From: CAVRJC01 sp964505725
Lineage (GTDB): Bacteria; Actinomycetota; Acidimicrobiia; IMCC26256; DASPTH01
Reading direction: 5' to 3'
Length of the DNA: 64,000 bases
Assembly: GCA_964505725.1 (NCBI GenBank)
Contig: CAZDJK010000002.1
Span: 32,562-96,561 of the forward strand
The notes beneath the pieces are model-generated. The model saw only the letters and a program-made list of their open reading frames with translations, did not search any database and was not told where the DNA came from. Position numbers and translations under genes: made by a program. This document shows, in pieces, positions 1 through 8,152 of the stretch; position 1 is the first letter of the stretch, and the number at the start of each line of letters is the position of its first letter.

Positions 1-395
1 TGGGGCCGGAACGTTATGATCGCCTCGTCGTCGAGCACTCGCACCTCGCTCTCGGTGTAGCCACCCCGTGCACCGAACACCTCGCGCGCGGGATCGAGGC
101 TCTCCACCGGAAACCCGATGAAGTAGGCGCCACCTCCGGCGTCCACCAGGCGTAGGAGATCCGACTGAGCCGGATCGGCCTCGACGCGCGCGCGGTCACG
201 CACCCTGATCCACTCCACCGCGCAGAACTGCTCCGGCCCCCCGAAATTGAAGAAGCAGTTGTCGTTCGCGGTGTCGCCGGCCGGGCCGGGAGGGTTCGCG
301 ACGATGCCGAGCCGCGTCAGCGCTTTGTAGGCGGGCTCGAGATCGGTGGCCGCCATGACGAAGTGGTCGATCCGGTCCAGGTGCAGCTCGGCCAT
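1..395 (-). CDS. VOC/glyoxalase-like domain protein, C-terminus cut by the window edge
   Basis: The visible N-terminal 131 residues begin MAELHLDRIDHFVMAATDLE, the typical opening strand of the vicinal-oxygen-chelate fold: HxxI-x-V followed by an acidic helix start that supplies the first metal-binding His. Later stretches (NCFFNFGG, FIGFPVES) resemble glyoxalase-like domain proteins of the PF13468 type. The ATG at 395 opens the frame and no better start is visible. The C-terminus lies beyond base 1, so metal ligands cannot be counted. The substrate is unknown; homologues are usually annotated as dioxygenase- or lyase-like without a tested function. Confidence 0.75.
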   Translation of the reverse strand, partial: MAELHLDRIDHFVMAATDLEPAYKALTRLGIVANPPGPAGDTANDNCFFNFGGPEQFCAVEWIRVRDRARVEADPAQSDLLRLVDAGGGAYFIGFPVESLDPAREVFGARGGYTESEVRVLDDEAIITFRP

Positions 396-496
396 GCGCG
401 GCGCTCCTCCGTCGGACGCACCCCGACCGCGTCCCGGTCGGGCTCGCGCCGAAGCTAGGCAGCGCCCGGGGCGGGCGTCAATCGTGACGGGTCGCC

Positions 497-1405
497 CTAC
501 GCGGCCGGCCCTCGCGCGACCAGCGTGGCGTCCCAGCCGCCCGATCGCGCCGCGGTCGCATACACGCTCTCGAAGAACTCCCGCACGAGCGCACCGGGAT
601 CGGCGGTGCCGCGCACGTCGTCGTAGTCGAGGATGTGCTCGCCGAGGTCGGTGTCCCAGTACGCGGCCGGAGGTTGCACGCCGGCCTGCTCGACGTCGGG
701 GGGCTTCGGGTACGCATAGGCGTAGAAGGCCGGGCGCGGGAAGCGATCGCTGCCCGGCCACCATCCCGCGCTCATCTGCTCGAGGTCGTAGGTCCCGCGC
801 AGCAGGAAGTCGGCGCCGGGCGGCGGCTGGCAAGGTGCCCCGGAGAACCGGGTGACCGCGAGGTCCATGCTCCCCCAGAAGAAGTGCACGGGCGTGACGC
901 GCCCGGTGAACGCAGCGCGGTACTCCCCGAACACCGGTTGGAGCAGCGTGAGGATGCGCCAGAAGCGGTGCGCCAGCTCGGGCTCGTAGATTTGGTGCAA
1001 GTCGTCGTCGGGGAACGGGATCGGGTCGGGCACCTCCTGCGGCATCGTCGGCAGGTCGACGTCGACGCCGATCGCGGGCAGCGCGGCGACGAAGTCGCGC
1101 CAGAAGTGCGCGACCGGCCGCGCCGTGAGCGCCACCGTGCGAGGCTCGCCCGCGCTGGGGCGCAGCACGACCTGATGATCGACGAGGTCGGCCTCCACCT
1201 CGAAGATGCCCGCCGGATGCGGCACCGGCCCGGTGGTGATGCCGCGGGACGTCACGTACAGCGCCACGTGCCCCCACTCGGGCTCCTTCGGCGACAATGC
1301 CACGCGCACCTTGCCCAGGATCTGCAGCTCCATGTGGAGCGTGGCCAAGGTGTCGTTCCAGTCGCCGTAGGCAAGCTCGGGCCACGGGCCGGAGGGGCTG
1401 GTCAC
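497..1405 (-). CDS. DUF5996 family protein
   Basis: A 302-residue soluble protein opening SPSGPWPELAYGDWNDTLATLHM after its GTG start, a pattern I recognise from the DUF5996 family. The family has no established activity. Conserved aromatic and His-rich segments are visible (HFFWGSMDLAVTRFSG, AYAYPKPP, DLGEHILDYDDVR), suggesting a binding pocket. The GTG at 1405 overlaps the TGA of the upstream DUF2630 gene (GTGA), so the two are probably translationally coupled. The open frame continues upstream of that GTG only as low-quality arginine-rich shadow sequence, which is why I place the start here. Confidence 0.8.
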   Translation of the reverse strand: MTSPSGPWPELAYGDWNDTLATLHMELQILGKVRVALSPKEPEWGHVALYVTSRGITTGPVPHPAGIFEVEADLVDHQVVLRPSAGEPRTVALTARPVAHFWRDFVAALPAIGVDVDLPTMPQEVPDPIPFPDDDLHQIYEPELAHRFWRILTLLQPVFGEYRAAFTGRVTPVHFFWGSMDLAVTRFSGAPCQPPPGADFLLRGTYDLEQMSAGWWPGSDRFPRPAFYAYAYPKPPDVEQAGVQPPAAYWDTDLGEHILDYDDVRGTADPGALVREFFESVYATAARSGGWDATLVARGPAA

Positions 1406-1653
1406 TGCCGGTAGCCCTCGACGACGTTCGGGTCGCGCGCCTCGGCGAGGTCGGGATCCTGCCCCGCGTTGCGGCGCGCGCGTCGTTGGCGCAGGAGATC
1501 CCACAGCTGGTCGAGCTGGACCTCGAGCGCGTGCATCCGCTCGCGCTCTTCGGTGCTGAGCGTCGAGCCTTCGCGATGGCGCCGCTCGAGCGAGTGCTCT
1601 TCGTCGACGAGCTGGTCGATGCGCTCGATGATCTCGTGATCTCGATCGGGCAT
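1402..1653 (-). CDS. DUF2630 family small protein
   Basis: An 83-residue, highly charged, helical protein (MPDRDHEIIERIDQLVDEEH..., QLDQLWDLLRQRRARRNAG, DPNVVEGYRQ). This is the full length and sequence pattern of DUF2630, a small actinobacterial family of unknown function. It reads as a short coiled coil with no cysteine, signal or membrane segment. A purine-rich GGGAGA lies just before the ATG. Its stop overlaps the start of the DUF5996 gene by the GTGA arrangement, so both are likely made from one message. Confidence 0.85.
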   Translation of the reverse strand: MPDRDHEIIERIDQLVDEEHSLERRHREGSTLSTEERERMHALEVQLDQLWDLLRQRRARRNAGQDPDLAEARDPNVVEGYRQ

Positions 1654-1771
1654 GGCCGTCTCCCGTCTCGTGATCCCTGCCCGCGCACGCTACTGCGCGC
1701 GCCGCGCGACAGGTAGTCGTCAGCGATGCCGCGCGAGCACCGACGGCGACCGCGAGCGGCCGGGTCATGGC

Positions 1772-1777
1772 TACGCT
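1772..1777 (+). promoter_or_regulatory. -10 hexamer for leaderless gene at 1784
   Basis: TACGCT ends 6 nt before the GTG at 1784. There is no Shine-Dalgarno sequence, so the transcript probably begins at the start codon. Confidence 0.5.
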
Positions 1778-1783
1778 TGCGCG

Positions 1784-2179
1784 GTGGCGTCCGACGCGAG
1801 CTTCGTGGGGAGCAGCGCCTTCCTCCGCTGGTTCCCGAAGGTCATGCTCGCGCTCGCCGTGTTCGTGCTCGTGAGCGGCTGGCCCCGTTCCATCCAGTGG
1901 GCGGTGCTCCTCGCGGTGGGCGCCTACGTGTACGGCCGGTGGCTGCCGTGGCGCTTCGACGTGCTCGACGAGGGCATCGCGCTCACGTTCGCGTTCGGCC
2001 GTCACCTGTTCCTACCCAAGCGATCGACCACGGTGCGGCTCGAGCACGTCGGAGCGCTCGCGCTCCCGCAGAATCGCCGGCGGCTCGGCTACCCGCTCGC
2101 CAACGGTCTTGGGTTCCGCCCCGACCGCGAGCGCGGGATGCGGCTCGCGCTCCTGTTGCACGGGTACCGGATCACCTGA
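1784..2179 (+). CDS. Small membrane protein of unknown function
   Basis: A 131-residue protein whose first half holds two adjacent hydrophobic segments (about residues 13-31 and 34-52: MLALAVFVLVSGW, IQWAVLLAVGAYVYG). They are followed by a soluble beta-rich tail with DVLDEGIALTFAFGR and TTVRLEHVGALAL. The tail resembles the strand pattern of small bacterial PH-like membrane-associated domains, but I do not recognise the family. The GTG at 1784 is chosen because TACGCT lies 6 nt upstream, matching other leaderless genes here. Its stop overlaps the end of the convergent glycosyltransferase gene by 8 nt. Confidence 0.6.
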   Translation: MASDASFVGSSAFLRWFPKVMLALAVFVLVSGWPRSIQWAVLLAVGAYVYGRWLPWRFDVLDEGIALTFAFGRHLFLPKRSTTVRLEHVGALALPQNRRRLGYPLANGLGFRPDRERGMRLALLLHGYRIT

Positions 2180-2966
2180 TCCTCGGTCCGAGCTCGCGCA
2201 CGAGGCGCGTGATCCCGCGCAGGTCGTCCCGAGCCGTCTGCACGATCCTCACCCGCGAGTCGGGATCCTCCACCCAGTGGATGGGCAGCTCGAGCAACCG
2301 GTAGCCGCGACGCTCGGCCCGCACGAGCAGCTCGGTGTCGAAGAACCACCCGCCGTCCTCGACCTCCGGGAGGAGCGCGCGTGCTAGGTCGGAGCGGACG
2401 GCCTTGAAACCGCACTGCGCGTCGTGCACGGCGGTGCCGAGCGCGGTGCGCATGATCACGCTGTACCAGCGTGAGATCACCTCGCGCCGCCGACTGCGCA
2501 CGACGTGGGAGCCCGCGAGGAGACGCGAGCCGAACGTGATGTCGGCCTCGTCGGACAGCAGCGGGCCCAGGAGCGCGACGAGCGAGCGCAAGGACGTCGA
2601 CAGGTCGACGTCGGTGTAGGCGCAGACCAGTGCATCGCTCTCCGACCACGCCTGCTTCAGCGCGTTGCCGCGCCCCGCTCGATGGAGTCACAGCGCGCGC
2701 GTCGCGGGCAGCCGCCCCGCCAGGTGCCGGGCCACCTTCGACGTGCCGTCGGTCGAGCCGTTCTCCGCGATCGTGACCCGCCACGAGAAGGGCAGGTCGG
2801 CCAGCGCCCGGTGCAGTCGTGTGATCTGGCGATCGAGCACGTGCGCCTCGTTGTGGACGGGCACGACCAGGTCGAGCACGGGCGACGCGGTGCCGTGGGG
2901 GTCGAGGGCCGCCGCGCCCGCGGGACCGACCGAGACCGCTGCTGTTGCCGCGTCGTTGGTCTCCAT
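2172..2966 (-). pseudogene. Family 2 glycosyltransferase interrupted by an in-frame UGA
   Basis: The reading frame from the ATG at 2966 gives a GT-A glycosyltransferase of the dolichyl-phosphate/undecaprenyl sugar type. The N-terminal nucleotide-binding motif is DLVVPVHNEA; after codon 93 the same frame continues with GRGNALKQAW, the metal-binding YTDVDLS and the acceptor region CGFKAVRSD. Codon 93 is TGA (complement of 2688-2690), splitting the protein into a 92-residue N-terminal part and a roughly 170-residue remainder. Both halves are in one frame, so this is a nonsense change, not a frameshift. A single C-to-T change from CGA (Arg) would explain it. It could be a pseudogene, a sequencing error or, much less likely, readthrough. 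Confidence 0.75.
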
Positions 2967-3109
2967 CGGGCCGCTCGCTCGGGTCGTCGCCGGGTTCCGG
3001 ACCGAGAGCGTGGACCACCGGCCCCGCGCGAGCAAGCGGGCCCGCGCCGCGGCGCTCGACCGCACCGCCCGGCCGTGCTCCCCGTGTGAGGAGCCGCGGG
3101 AGCGCGGGG

Positions 3110-3115
3110 TACCGT
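3110..3115 (+). promoter_or_regulatory. -10 hexamer upstream of phosphoglycerate mutase gene
   Basis: TACCGT lies 8 nt before the ATG at 3124, consistent with a leaderless or near-leaderless transcript. Confidence 0.4.
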
Positions 3116-3123
3116 GACCGGCC

Positions 3124-3864
3124 ATGTCCACGCTCGTGCTGCTGCGCCACGGCGAGAGCGAGTGGAACCTCGCGAACCGGTTCACCGGCTGGGTCGACGT
3201 CGACCTGAGCCCGGCGGGAGAGCGCGAAGCCGAGCACGCCGGCGAGCTCCTCCGGGACGCAGGGATCCTGCCCGACGTGGTGCACACGTCGCTCCAGAAG
3301 CGCGCGATCCGCAGCGCCGAGATCGCGTTGCGCGTGATCGACCGCGCGTGGATCCCGGTGCGTCGCTCATGGCGACTCAACGAGCGGCACTACGGCGCGC
3401 TGCAGGGGTCGAACAAGAAGGAGATGAGCGAGCGCTACGGCGCGGAGCAGGTGTTCCAGTGGCGGCGCTCGTACGCCACTCCCCCGCCGCCGCTCGACGC
3501 GGCGGCGCTCGCCGAGCAGCGCGCCGACCCGCGCTACGCCGACCTCCCCGACGACGTGCTCCCCGCGTCCGAGTGCCTCGCCGACGTGGTGGCGCGGATG
3601 CTGCCGTACTGGTACGACGACATCGTCCCCGACCTGCGTGACGGGAGGTGCGTCCTCGTGGCCGCGCACGGCAACTCGCTGCGCGCCCTCGTGAAGCACC
3701 TCGACGGCGTGTCCGACGACGACATCACCGGCGTCGACATCCCCACCGGGATCCCGTTCGTGTACGAGCTCGACGCGCACCTGGCCGCCGCTTCGGGCCT
3801 CCGCTACCTCGATCCGGAGGCCGCGCGGGTCGCCGCCGAGAAGGTGGCCCGCCAGGCAGGGTGA
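3124..3864 (+). CDS. gpmA: 2,3-bisphosphoglycerate-dependent phosphoglycerate mutase
   Basis: A 246-residue enzyme of the histidine phosphatase superfamily that interconverts 3- and 2-phosphoglycerate in cytosolic glycolysis. The phospho-histidine motif LLRHGESEWN places the catalytic His at residue 9. RLNERHYG supplies Glu87, and AAHGNSLR supplies the second His at 182. The insertion PPPPLD near residue 120 and DIPTGIPFVYEL near the C-terminus are typical of the dPGM branch, and the length matches the family. It is transcribed alone and diverges from the broken glycosyltransferase gene across about 160 bases. Confidence 0.95.
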   Translation: MSTLVLLRHGESEWNLANRFTGWVDVDLSPAGEREAEHAGELLRDAGILPDVVHTSLQKRAIRSAEIALRVIDRAWIPVRRSWRLNERHYGALQGSNKKEMSERYGAEQVFQWRRSYATPPPPLDAAALAEQRADPRYADLPDDVLPASECLADVVARMLPYWYDDIVPDLRDGRCVLVAAHGNSLRALVKHLDGVSDDDITGVDIPTGIPFVYELDAHLAAASGLRYLDPEAARVAAEKVARQAG

Positions 3865-3866
3865 GA

Positions 3867-3872
3867 TAGCCT
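3867..3872 (+). promoter_or_regulatory. -10 hexamer for leaderless gene at 3880
   Basis: TAGCCT stands 7 nt before the ATG at 3880. It lies immediately after the gpmA stop codon, so the downstream gene has its own promoter. Confidence 0.5.
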
Positions 3873-3879
3873 CGGCTCC

Positions 3880-4320
3880 ATGCCTCCCGACGCTGCGGAC
3901 CACGACCACGAGATCGACACCGGCAAGGGCACCTTCCAGCTCAGCGAGCTCGGGCACCTCATGCCGGGGATGGCAGAGATCATGCCGCTCGTCGGCGACC
4001 GGATCTGGAAGTGCTACTACGCGGGCAAGGCGCGCAACCGGCCGCTCGCCAAGTTCGAGCTCAAGGAAGCGGTGAACCTCATGGAGAAGGGCGCGTTCCT
4101 GCGCCCGAAGTACGTCGAGAACATGGACAAGTTCATCAACGAGGAGCTCGCCGCGGTCGGCAAGTGCATCGAATCGGAGGACTGGGACGGTTTCGATGCC
4201 GCGTTCCAGGCCATGGTCGACGCCGCCAACGGGTACCACGAGCTCTACGACAAGCCGTTCCTGCGCTGGAAGATCCCCGACCAGCCGCCGCCCGACCTCG
4301 ACATGACGCCGCGTCGCTGA
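3880..4320 (+). CDS. Conserved protein of unknown function
   Basis: A 146-residue soluble, mainly helical protein starting MPPDAADHDHEIDTGKGTFQ. It has a His/Asp-rich N-terminus and a body containing LGHLMPGMAEIMPLVGDR, WKCYYAGKARN and a C-terminal FLRWKIPDQPPPDLD. I recall similar short proteins in actinobacterial and proteobacterial genomes without an assigned role, and I name no domain with confidence. A TAGCCT hexamer 7 nt upstream supports this start. The following dienelactone hydrolase gene begins 25 nt downstream on the same strand, so they may share a transcript. Confidence 0.65.
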   Translation: MPPDAADHDHEIDTGKGTFQLSELGHLMPGMAEIMPLVGDRIWKCYYAGKARNRPLAKFELKEAVNLMEKGAFLRPKYVENMDKFINEELAAVGKCIESEDWDGFDAAFQAMVDAANGYHELYDKPFLRWKIPDQPPPDLDMTPRR

Positions 4321-4345
4321 CGGCCGTCGCTCCAGGGAGCACCAC

Positions 4346-5092
4346 GTGTACGACGGGATGATGGCGGAGACCATCAATCTCCGCGGTCACGGCGCTGACG
4401 AGATCAACGGCTACCTCGCCCGGCCCCTCGGGCCGGGTCCGTTCGGCGGTGTGGTGGTCCTCCACCACATGCCCGGCTACGACGAGTCGACGAAGGAGAT
4501 CACGCGTACCTTCGCCACGCACGGCTACAACGCGCTGTGCCCGAACCTGCACCACCGCGCGCTCCCGGGCGGCGATCCCGCGGCCGCGGCGCGCGCGCAG
4601 CGCGAGGCCGGCGGGGTACCCGACGAGCAGTGTGTGGGCGACACCGCCGGCGCGGCGGAGGTGCTGCGCTCCATGGTCACGTCCAACGGGCGGATCGGCG
4701 TGATCGGCTACTGCTCCGGCGGCCGGCAGTCGTACCTCGTGGCGTGCTCGCTCGCCTTCGACGCCGCGGTCGACTGCTACGGCGGGCGGGTGGCGCCGGC
4801 CCCCGGCGAGCTCCCACCCGACGCGCCGCCGCCCGTCGTCGAGCTCACCGCCGCGCTGTCGTGCCCCCTGCTCGGACTGTTCGGCGCCGAGGACCAGCAC
4901 CCGTCACCCGCGGAGACCGAGCGCATGGAAGCCGCGCTCAAGGAGCACGCCAAGACGTACGAGTTCCACACCTACGACGGCGCGGGCCACGCGTTCTTCA
5001 GCGTCGACCGCCCCAACTTCCGCGTCGAGGCCGCGCTCGACGGCTGGCAGCGCATCTGGGACTTCTTCGGCCGCTACCTCACAACCGGCTGA
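4346..5092 (+). CDS. Dienelactone hydrolase family protein
   Basis: A 248-residue alpha/beta hydrolase. The nucleophile elbow GYCSGG puts Cys at residue 123, the same number as the nucleophile of Pseudomonas dienelactone hydrolase. The acid is probably Asp183 (FGAEDQHPSP) and the base His215 (GAGHAFFS). Family members open lactone rings in chlorocatechol breakdown, but many have other ester or lactone substrates, so the true substrate is open. The GTG at 4346 follows the purine-rich AGGGAG at a suitable distance. It converges on the DUF3054 gene. Confidence 0.85.
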   Translation: MYDGMMAETINLRGHGADEINGYLARPLGPGPFGGVVVLHHMPGYDESTKEITRTFATHGYNALCPNLHHRALPGGDPAAAARAQREAGGVPDEQCVGDTAGAAEVLRSMVTSNGRIGVIGYCSGGRQSYLVACSLAFDAAVDCYGGRVAPAPGELPPDAPPPVVELTAALSCPLLGLFGAEDQHPSPAETERMEAALKEHAKTYEFHTYDGAGHAFFSVDRPNFRVEAALDGWQRIWDFFGRYLTTG

Positions 5093-5133
5093 CCCCGGGG
5101 ATCACGCCACCCGCATGATGACGGCCGGCGGTC

Positions 5134-5517
5134 TCATCCCGCCGTCCGCCGGGCGCCGCGTGCGACACGGGCGGTCACCGTCCGCCAGCCGAGCATCCCC
5201 GCAGCCACGAAGGCGACGGCGATGATCGCGAACGCGGTCTTCCAGCCATGGCCCTGCACCACGATGCGGACGAGGATCCCGACGCTCACGGTGACGAGCG
5301 CGGCGACCGTGGCGCGCCGCAGGTCGAGCGGCGCGCGCCCCAGGCGGGTCACGGCCCAACCTGCGGCGAGACCGACCGCGAAGGGCCAGAGCACCCGGAA
5401 GAAGCCCGCGGTGCCCGCGTCCTCGTGGTGGGTCCGCCGGCCGATCAGCACGAAGACCACAAGCAGCGCGGTGTCGGCGGCCGCGGCCACCCAGGTGCGG
5501 ACGTGGGGCTCGGGCAC
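5134..5517 (-). CDS. DUF3054 family membrane protein
   Basis: A 127-residue integral membrane protein with about four hydrophobic segments (for example AAAADTALLVVFVLIGRRTH, VLWPFAVGLAAGWAVTRLG, ATVAALVTVSVGILVRIVV and a last one ending VAAGMLGWR). The N-terminal D..LLVVFVLIGR and the central WPFAVGL..GW are the DUF3054 signature. Function is unknown. GTG at 5517 is the only in-frame start before the first membrane segment that avoids shadow sequence. It diverges from the CysQ-like gene over 72 bases. Confidence 0.75.
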   Translation of the reverse strand: MPEPHVRTWVAAAADTALLVVFVLIGRRTHHEDAGTAGFFRVLWPFAVGLAAGWAVTRLGRAPLDLRRATVAALVTVSVGILVRIVVQGHGWKTAFAIIAVAFVAAGMLGWRTVTARVARGARRTAG

Positions 5518-5574
5518 CGCCCCATGGTGGCCGACCGCGGCGCGGGACCCGGCATCGGCAACTCCGCCATCGGG

Positions 5575-5580
5575 TAGGTT
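5575..5580 (+). promoter_or_regulatory. -10 hexamer upstream of CysQ-like gene
   Basis: TAGGTT ends 9 nt before the ATG at 5590, with no Shine-Dalgarno sequence between them. Confidence 0.4.
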
Positions 5581-5589
5581 CGGCCGGCG

Positions 5590-6336
5590 ATGCCCGTCAC
5601 CTCGCACGACCACCGCGTGGCGGCCGAGGTCGCGGCGGCCGCGGGCACGCTTCTGCTCGAGCTCCGGTCGGCGCGCGCCGGCGATCCACCGGAAGTGCTG
5701 AAGGACGCCGGCGACCGCGAAGCCCACGAATTCATCGTCGACGAGCTGGCGCGCCGCCGCCCGGGCGACGCGCTGCTCTCGGAGGAGGGCGCGGACAACC
5801 GGGCCCGGATCGGGGCTCCGCGGGTGTGGATCGTCGATCCCCTCGACGGCACGCGCGAGTACGCGGAGGGTCGCGCCGACTGGGCGGTGCACGTCGCCCT
5901 CGTCGTCGACGGGGCGGTCGCCGCCGCCGCGGTCGCACTCCCGGGGGCCGGGCTCACCCTCGCGACGGAGCCGGCGCCGCCGTTCCCGCCCGCGCACGCT
6001 GGCCCACCGCGTGTCGTCGTGAGCCGGAGCCGGCCGCCCGCCATCGCCGACGAGGTCGCGCGCCGGCTCGGCGGCGAGCTCGTCCCGCTCGGCTCCGCGG
6101 GCGCCAAGACGATGGCGGTCGTGCTCGGCGATGCCGAGGTCTACGTGCACGACGGCGGCCAGCACGAATGGGACTCGGCCGCGCCGGTGGGGGTCGCGCT
6201 GGCGGCGGGCCTCCACGCGTCGCGCCTCGACGGGTCACCGCTCGTCTACAACCGTCCCGACCCGTGGCTCCCGGACCTGGTGGTGTGCCGGCCCGAGCTC
6301 GCGGCGGAGGTGCTCGCGGTCGTCGCGCACCGGTAG
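5590..6336 (+). CDS. Inositol monophosphatase family protein, probable 3'(2'),5'-bisphosphate nucleotidase
   Basis: A 248-residue lithium-sensitive-type sugar/nucleotide phosphatase. Metal ligands are visible as SEEG (Glu65-66) and WIVDPLDGTREY (Asp83, Asp86, with Gly87-Thr88), and a second Asp in EWDSAAP near residue 196. The TREY ending of the Asp motif is typical of the CysQ branch, which removes 3'-phosphoadenosine 5'-phosphate formed during sulfate assimilation, rather than inositol monophosphatase proper. The sulfur-related genes downstream fit that role. An inositol or sugar phosphate substrate cannot be excluded. Confidence 0.8.
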   Translation: MPVTSHDHRVAAEVAAAAGTLLLELRSARAGDPPEVLKDAGDREAHEFIVDELARRRPGDALLSEEGADNRARIGAPRVWIVDPLDGTREYAEGRADWAVHVALVVDGAVAAAAVALPGAGLTLATEPAPPFPPAHAGPPRVVVSRSRPPAIADEVARRLGGELVPLGSAGAKTMAVVLGDAEVYVHDGGQHEWDSAAPVGVALAAGLHASRLDGSPLVYNRPDPWLPDLVVCRPELAAEVLAVVAHR

Positions 6337-6365
6337 GCGCCATCTGGGACCACCCCCGTGTCTCA

Positions 6366-6371
6366 TAAGTT
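6366..6371 (+). promoter_or_regulatory. -10 hexamer for leaderless LysR gene
   Basis: TAAGTT lies exactly 6 nt before the ATG at 6378. It sits about 30 bases after the end of the CysQ-like gene, so the regulator has its own promoter. Confidence 0.55.
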
Positions 6372-6377
6372 GGAAGC

Positions 6378-7247
6378 ATGGATCTCCGACGGCTGCGCCT
6401 CTTCCTCGCGGTCGTGGACCACGGCGGGTTCACCCGCGCCGCGGAGGCCGAGTTCGTCTCGCAGCCGTCGGTGTCGCAGGCGATGCGCGAGCTCGAGTCC
6501 GAGCTCGGGACGCCGCTGTTCCACCGCGTCGGGCGCGGCGTCCGCCTCACGTCCGCGGGCGAGGCGCTGGTCTCGCCGGCCCGGCAGGTCTTGCGCGACG
6601 TCGACGCCGGCGCGGCGGCGGTCGCCGCGGTTCGCGGGCTGCTCACCGGGCGCCTCGACCTGTGCGCGCTCGCCACCCTCGCCGTCGATCCCCTCGCGCC
6701 CGTGATCGGCGCGTTCCGAACCGCGCACCCGGGGGTGGTGCTCTCGCTCTCGGATCCGGAGGACGCGGCCGCCGTCGTGCGGATGGTCTCGGGGGGCGAG
6801 TGCGAGCTCGGGCTCACGGTCGACCCCGACGACACGCTGCTCGTGCACGCGCTCGGCCGCCAGGATCTGCTCGCGGTGTTCCCGCCCGGCACGCCGCTCC
6901 CCGCCGGCGCGATCGCGGTGACCCGCCTGGCGACATCGCCGCTCGTGACATCACCCCCGGGCACGTCCACCCGCGTCCTCCTGGAGGAGGCGTGCGCCGG
7001 AGCAGGCGTGACACCCCACATCGTCGTGGTCACCGAGCAGCGCGAGGCGATCCTGCCGATGGTGCTGGCCGGCGCGGGCGCCACCATCCTCCCCCGCCCG
7101 CTCGCGGAGACGGCAGCCACGCTCGGCGCGGCGGTGGCGCCGCTCCGCCCGCGCGTGAGCCGCGAGGTGTCGTTCGTACGGCGCGACGCGCCGCTGTCGC
7201 CGGCCGCGGCCGCGTTCCTCGCCGTCGCCGGCGTGGCGGACACCTAG
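6378..7247 (+). CDS. LysR family transcriptional regulator
   Basis: A 289-residue regulator. Residues 1-60 form the winged helix-turn-helix (MDLRRLRLFLAVVDHGGFTR, then AEAEFVSQPSVSQAMRELES). Residues from about 90 form the periplasmic-binding-like effector domain (GRLDLCALATLAVDPLAPVI...). The effector is unknown. It sits between a CysQ-like phosphatase and the convergent rhodanese/carbonic anhydrase genes, with cysteine dioxygenase and a sulfonate-type transporter beyond, so control of sulfur metabolism is a reasonable guess. Its TAG stop shares the palindrome CTAG (7244-7247) with the stop of the rhodanese gene on the other strand. Confidence 0.9.
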   Translation: MDLRRLRLFLAVVDHGGFTRAAEAEFVSQPSVSQAMRELESELGTPLFHRVGRGVRLTSAGEALVSPARQVLRDVDAGAAAVAAVRGLLTGRLDLCALATLAVDPLAPVIGAFRTAHPGVVLSLSDPEDAAAVVRMVSGGECELGLTVDPDDTLLVHALGRQDLLAVFPPGTPLPAGAIAVTRLATSPLVTSPPGTSTRVLLEEACAGAGVTPHIVVVTEQREAILPMVLAGAGATILPRPLAETAATLGAAVAPLRPRVSREVSFVRRDAPLSPAAAAFLAVAGVADT

Positions 7248-7645
7248 GACGGCGCAGGGAGACCGCGGACCGGGCGGACCGGGAGCCCCGCGGCCTTCCA
7301 CGCCTGGAAGCCCCCGATCAGATCGGTGGCGCGGTGCAGGCCGAGATCCTGCAGCGTGGCAGCGGCAAGGCTCGAGGAATACCCCTCGTTGCAGACGACG
7401 ATCACCTCTACGTCGTGGCCGGTGACCGCGGGGAGGCGCGCGTGGCTGCCAGGGTCGAGCCGCCACTCGAGCACGTTCCGGTCCACGACGAGCGCGTCGG
7501 GGATCTCCCCGTCGGCCTCACGTTGCGCGACGGGCCGGGTGTCGACGATCAACGCGCCGCGGCCGGCCGCGGCGACGGCTTCCTCGGGCGTCACCCGGTG
7601 GAGCCGGGCGCGGGCAGCCGCGAGGAGGTCGTCGACGGTGGGCAT
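7244..7645 (-). CDS. Rhodanese-like domain protein
   Basis: A 133-residue single-domain rhodanese. The N-terminal helix precedes RVTPEEAVAA and LIVDTRP. The active-site loop VVCNEGYSSSLAAATL holds the catalytic Cys, and GGFQAWKAAGLPV closes the fold. Such proteins transfer sulfane sulfur, here to an unknown acceptor. The ATG at 7645 overlaps the stop of the upstream carbonic anhydrase gene (TGATG), so both are probably coupled. The CNEGYSS loop matches a group of rhodaneses that often lies near cysteine dioxygenase genes, which fits the next gene but one. Confidence 0.85.
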   Translation of the reverse strand: MPTVDDLLAAARARLHRVTPEEAVAAAGRGALIVDTRPVAQREADGEIPDALVVDRNVLEWRLDPGSHARLPAVTGHDVEVIVVCNEGYSSSLAAATLQDLGLHRATDLIGGFQAWKAAGLPVRPVRGLPAPS

Positions 7646-8136
7646 CACGTGACCTCGTCGAGCTTCCCGGTCGCGACGTCGTAGACGAATCCCCGTACGC
7701 GGTCCTTCTTCGGGATGAACGGGCTCGCCTTGATGCGCGCGATCGACTGGCGAACGTCCTCCTCGAGATCGTCGAAGGTCTCCATCGCGAACGCGGGCCG
7801 GATCCCCGTGTCCTGCGCGACCTGCGCCTTCAACCCCTCGTCGGTGAACGTCAACATGCCGCAGTCGGTGTGGTGGATGACGATGATCTCCTCGGTGCCG
7901 AGCAGCCGCTGCGAGATCAGGAGCGACCGGATCGTGTCGTCGGTGACCGCACCGCCGGCGTTCCGGATCACGTGCGCGTCGCCCTCCTCGAGGCCGAGGA
8001 CGCGGGCCGGGTCGAGTCGGGCATCCATGCACGCGACGACCGCCACGTGCATGCCCGGCGGCATCGGAAGGTCGGGCTTGCGGAACGCCTCGGCGTACGC
8101 CGCGTTGTTGGCGATCAGGTCGTCGGTTGCGCTCAT
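7645..8136 (-). CDS. Beta-class carbonic anhydrase
   Basis: A 163-residue cytosolic beta-carbonic anhydrase of the short type. Zinc ligands are Cys36 in VVACMDAR, His89 and Cys92 in VIHHTDCGM. The Asp38-Arg40 catalytic dyad is present in CMDAR. The enzyme interconverts CO2 and bicarbonate. It is upstream of and overlaps the rhodanese gene, and follows the cysteine dioxygenase-like gene by 16 bases on the same strand, suggesting one operon. ATG at 8136 follows GGAGG in the complement of the intergenic bases, giving a good ribosome-binding site. Confidence 0.9.
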   Translation of the reverse strand: MSATDDLIANNAAYAEAFRKPDLPMPPGMHVAVVACMDARLDPARVLGLEEGDAHVIRNAGGAVTDDTIRSLLISQRLLGTEEIIVIHHTDCGMLTFTDEGLKAQVAQDTGIRPAFAMETFDDLEEDVRQSIARIKASPFIPKKDRVRGFVYDVATGKLDEVT

Positions 8137-8152
8137 GGCACGCTCCTCCAGG

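Noticed and set aside
7244..7247. Shared CTAG stop codons of convergent genes here and at 52972-52975 as regulatory sites
   Set aside because: CTAG is self-complementary, so convergent TAG stops overlap by chance in compact genomes; nothing else supports function.
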